A stretch of DNA of 64,000 bases, taken from contig NZ_JAHGAJ010000011.1 of the NCBI RefSeq assembly GCF_030248535.1, positions 1 through 64,000 of the forward strand, written 5' to 3'. The notes under the pieces were generated by a model that did no database searches, was not told the DNA's origin, and saw only the letters and a program-made list of their open reading frames with translations. How positions within the stretch are numbered: the stretch's first letter is position 1; each line of letters begins with the position of its first letter. A program made the translations under genes and the position numbers. This DNA is from Vibrio sp. D404a (lineage in GTDB: Bacteria > Pseudomonadota > Gammaproteobacteria > Enterobacterales > Vibrionaceae). Of the stretch, positions 63,747 to 64,000 are shown piece after piece.

Positions 63747-63774
63747 TGCCGAGGGCGAGAAGGAGCCCTCGGCA
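63747..63774 (-). other. Perfect hairpin between NTF2-like gene and porin
   Basis: TGCCGAGGGC and GCCCTCGGCA form a perfect ten-pair stem with an eight-base loop. No T run follows on either strand, so it is more likely an mRNA processing or stability element than a terminator. Confidence 0.55.
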
Positions 63775-63823
63775 GTCATGTTTATCTAGTGTAGGTATGG
63801 ACTAGATAGACAATAGGACACAG

Positions 63824-64000
63824 TTACAGTGTTGGGTTCAGGATTGAAGCAGTACGCTCGAATACATCTAGACCTTGCTGTTTTAGCCAGAAAGGAAGGT
63901 CGATCAGTACCCAGTTTTCAGATAGCTTGTCACCGTCACGGTAGTAAACGTCAACTACTTGCATGTCTGCACGTACTTCACCACCCGTCATACCAAGGAA
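63824..64000 (-). CDS. NTF2/SnoaL-like protein, C-terminal part (cut by window edge)
   Basis: The last 58 codons and the stop of a gene whose start lies beyond the window. The reading is FLGMTGGEVRADMQVVDVYY, then DGDKLSENWVLIDLPFWLKQQG, ending SILNPTL. The pattern D..YRDGDK..ENW...D fits the C-terminal half of an NTF2-like/SnoaL fold, often found in small isomerases, cyclases and uncharacterised enzymes. It is upstream of the porin on the same strand. Confidence 0.7.
   Translation of the reverse strand, partial: FLGMTGGEVRADMQVVDVYYRDGDKLSENWVLIDLPFWLKQQGLDVFERTASILNPTL

Overview
The window is bacterial chromosome from a marine gamma-proteobacterium, almost certainly a Vibrio. This rests on gene content and order: the tesB-ybaY-atl-ffs block, a complete Tad pilus locus, an RstA/RstB-like two-component pair, a DUF3297 / YjdM / DUF5062-like small-gene neighbourhood and several outer-membrane porins. 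No insertion sequence, prophage, CRISPR array or rRNA operon is visible. Species cannot be fixed from the sequence alone.

Layout. 1-290: the 5' part of a tandem tRNA-Tyr operon on the minus strand, with a repeated leader and a strong stable-RNA promoter. 606-4786: an RND efflux adaptor and pump. 4879-6229: elbB and a DsbA-like thioredoxin, both minus strand. 6489-17808: a compact 14-gene Tad (tight adherence) locus, flp-tadV-rcpC-rcpA-rcpB-tadZ-tadA-tadB-tadC-tadD-tadE-tadF-tadG-ompA, visibly more AT-rich than its flanks, ending at a terminator. 17914-23870: housekeeping genes, namely DUF1244, a cysteine-synthase-fold enzyme facing an Lrp-type regulator, a proline-punctuated repeat protein, tesB, ybaY, atl, a membrane protein and the 4.5S RNA gene. 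24018-29953: a sucrose-type catabolic cluster (GntR regulator, PTS EIIBC, GH32 hydrolase, sugar porin, fructokinase) with a large palindromic operator.

30043-34830: a basic-amino-acid binding protein, a small lipoprotein, and a 1151-residue protein joining a LacI-type sugar-sensor domain to PAS-GGDEF-EAL. 35132-38315: an AraC regulator, AzlCD amino-acid exporter, NIPSNAP protein and a viroplasmin-RNase HI fusion. 38393-43510: small conserved genes, a Bor-type lipoprotein, an RstAB-like two-component system and a divergent lipoprotein whose ribosome binding site lies in a hairpin. 43731-47164: a PhnD-like binding protein overlapping a hybrid histidine kinase. 47166-52250: a LysR regulator facing an NCS1 permease / DUF917 / hydantoinase operon for an unknown N-heterocycle. 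52281-57378: DCC-type oxidoreductase, DUF1439 lipoprotein, two overlapping esterases, an EamA exporter, a VOC gene broken by one stop codon, and a globin. 57445-64000: two outer-membrane proteins, DUF4345 plus a sulfatase, a LacI regulator, a general porin and the tail of an NTF2-like gene.

How the parts work together. The Tad genes supply pilin, prepilin peptidase, secretin, ATPase, platform and pseudopilins for one machine. The sugar cluster gives outer-membrane entry, phosphorylating uptake, hydrolysis and fructose phosphorylation. Several regulators sit beside their likely targets (Lrp/cysteine enzyme, LysR/NCS1 operon, GntR/PTS, binding protein/hybrid kinase), so the window is rich in testable local circuits. 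No wholly new defence or mobile system was found. The most unusual items are the LacI-sensor cyclic-di-GMP protein, the proline-repeat membrane-anchored protein, the four-half-site GntR operator, the hydantoinase operon of unknown substrate, and the hairpin over a lipoprotein ribosome binding site.
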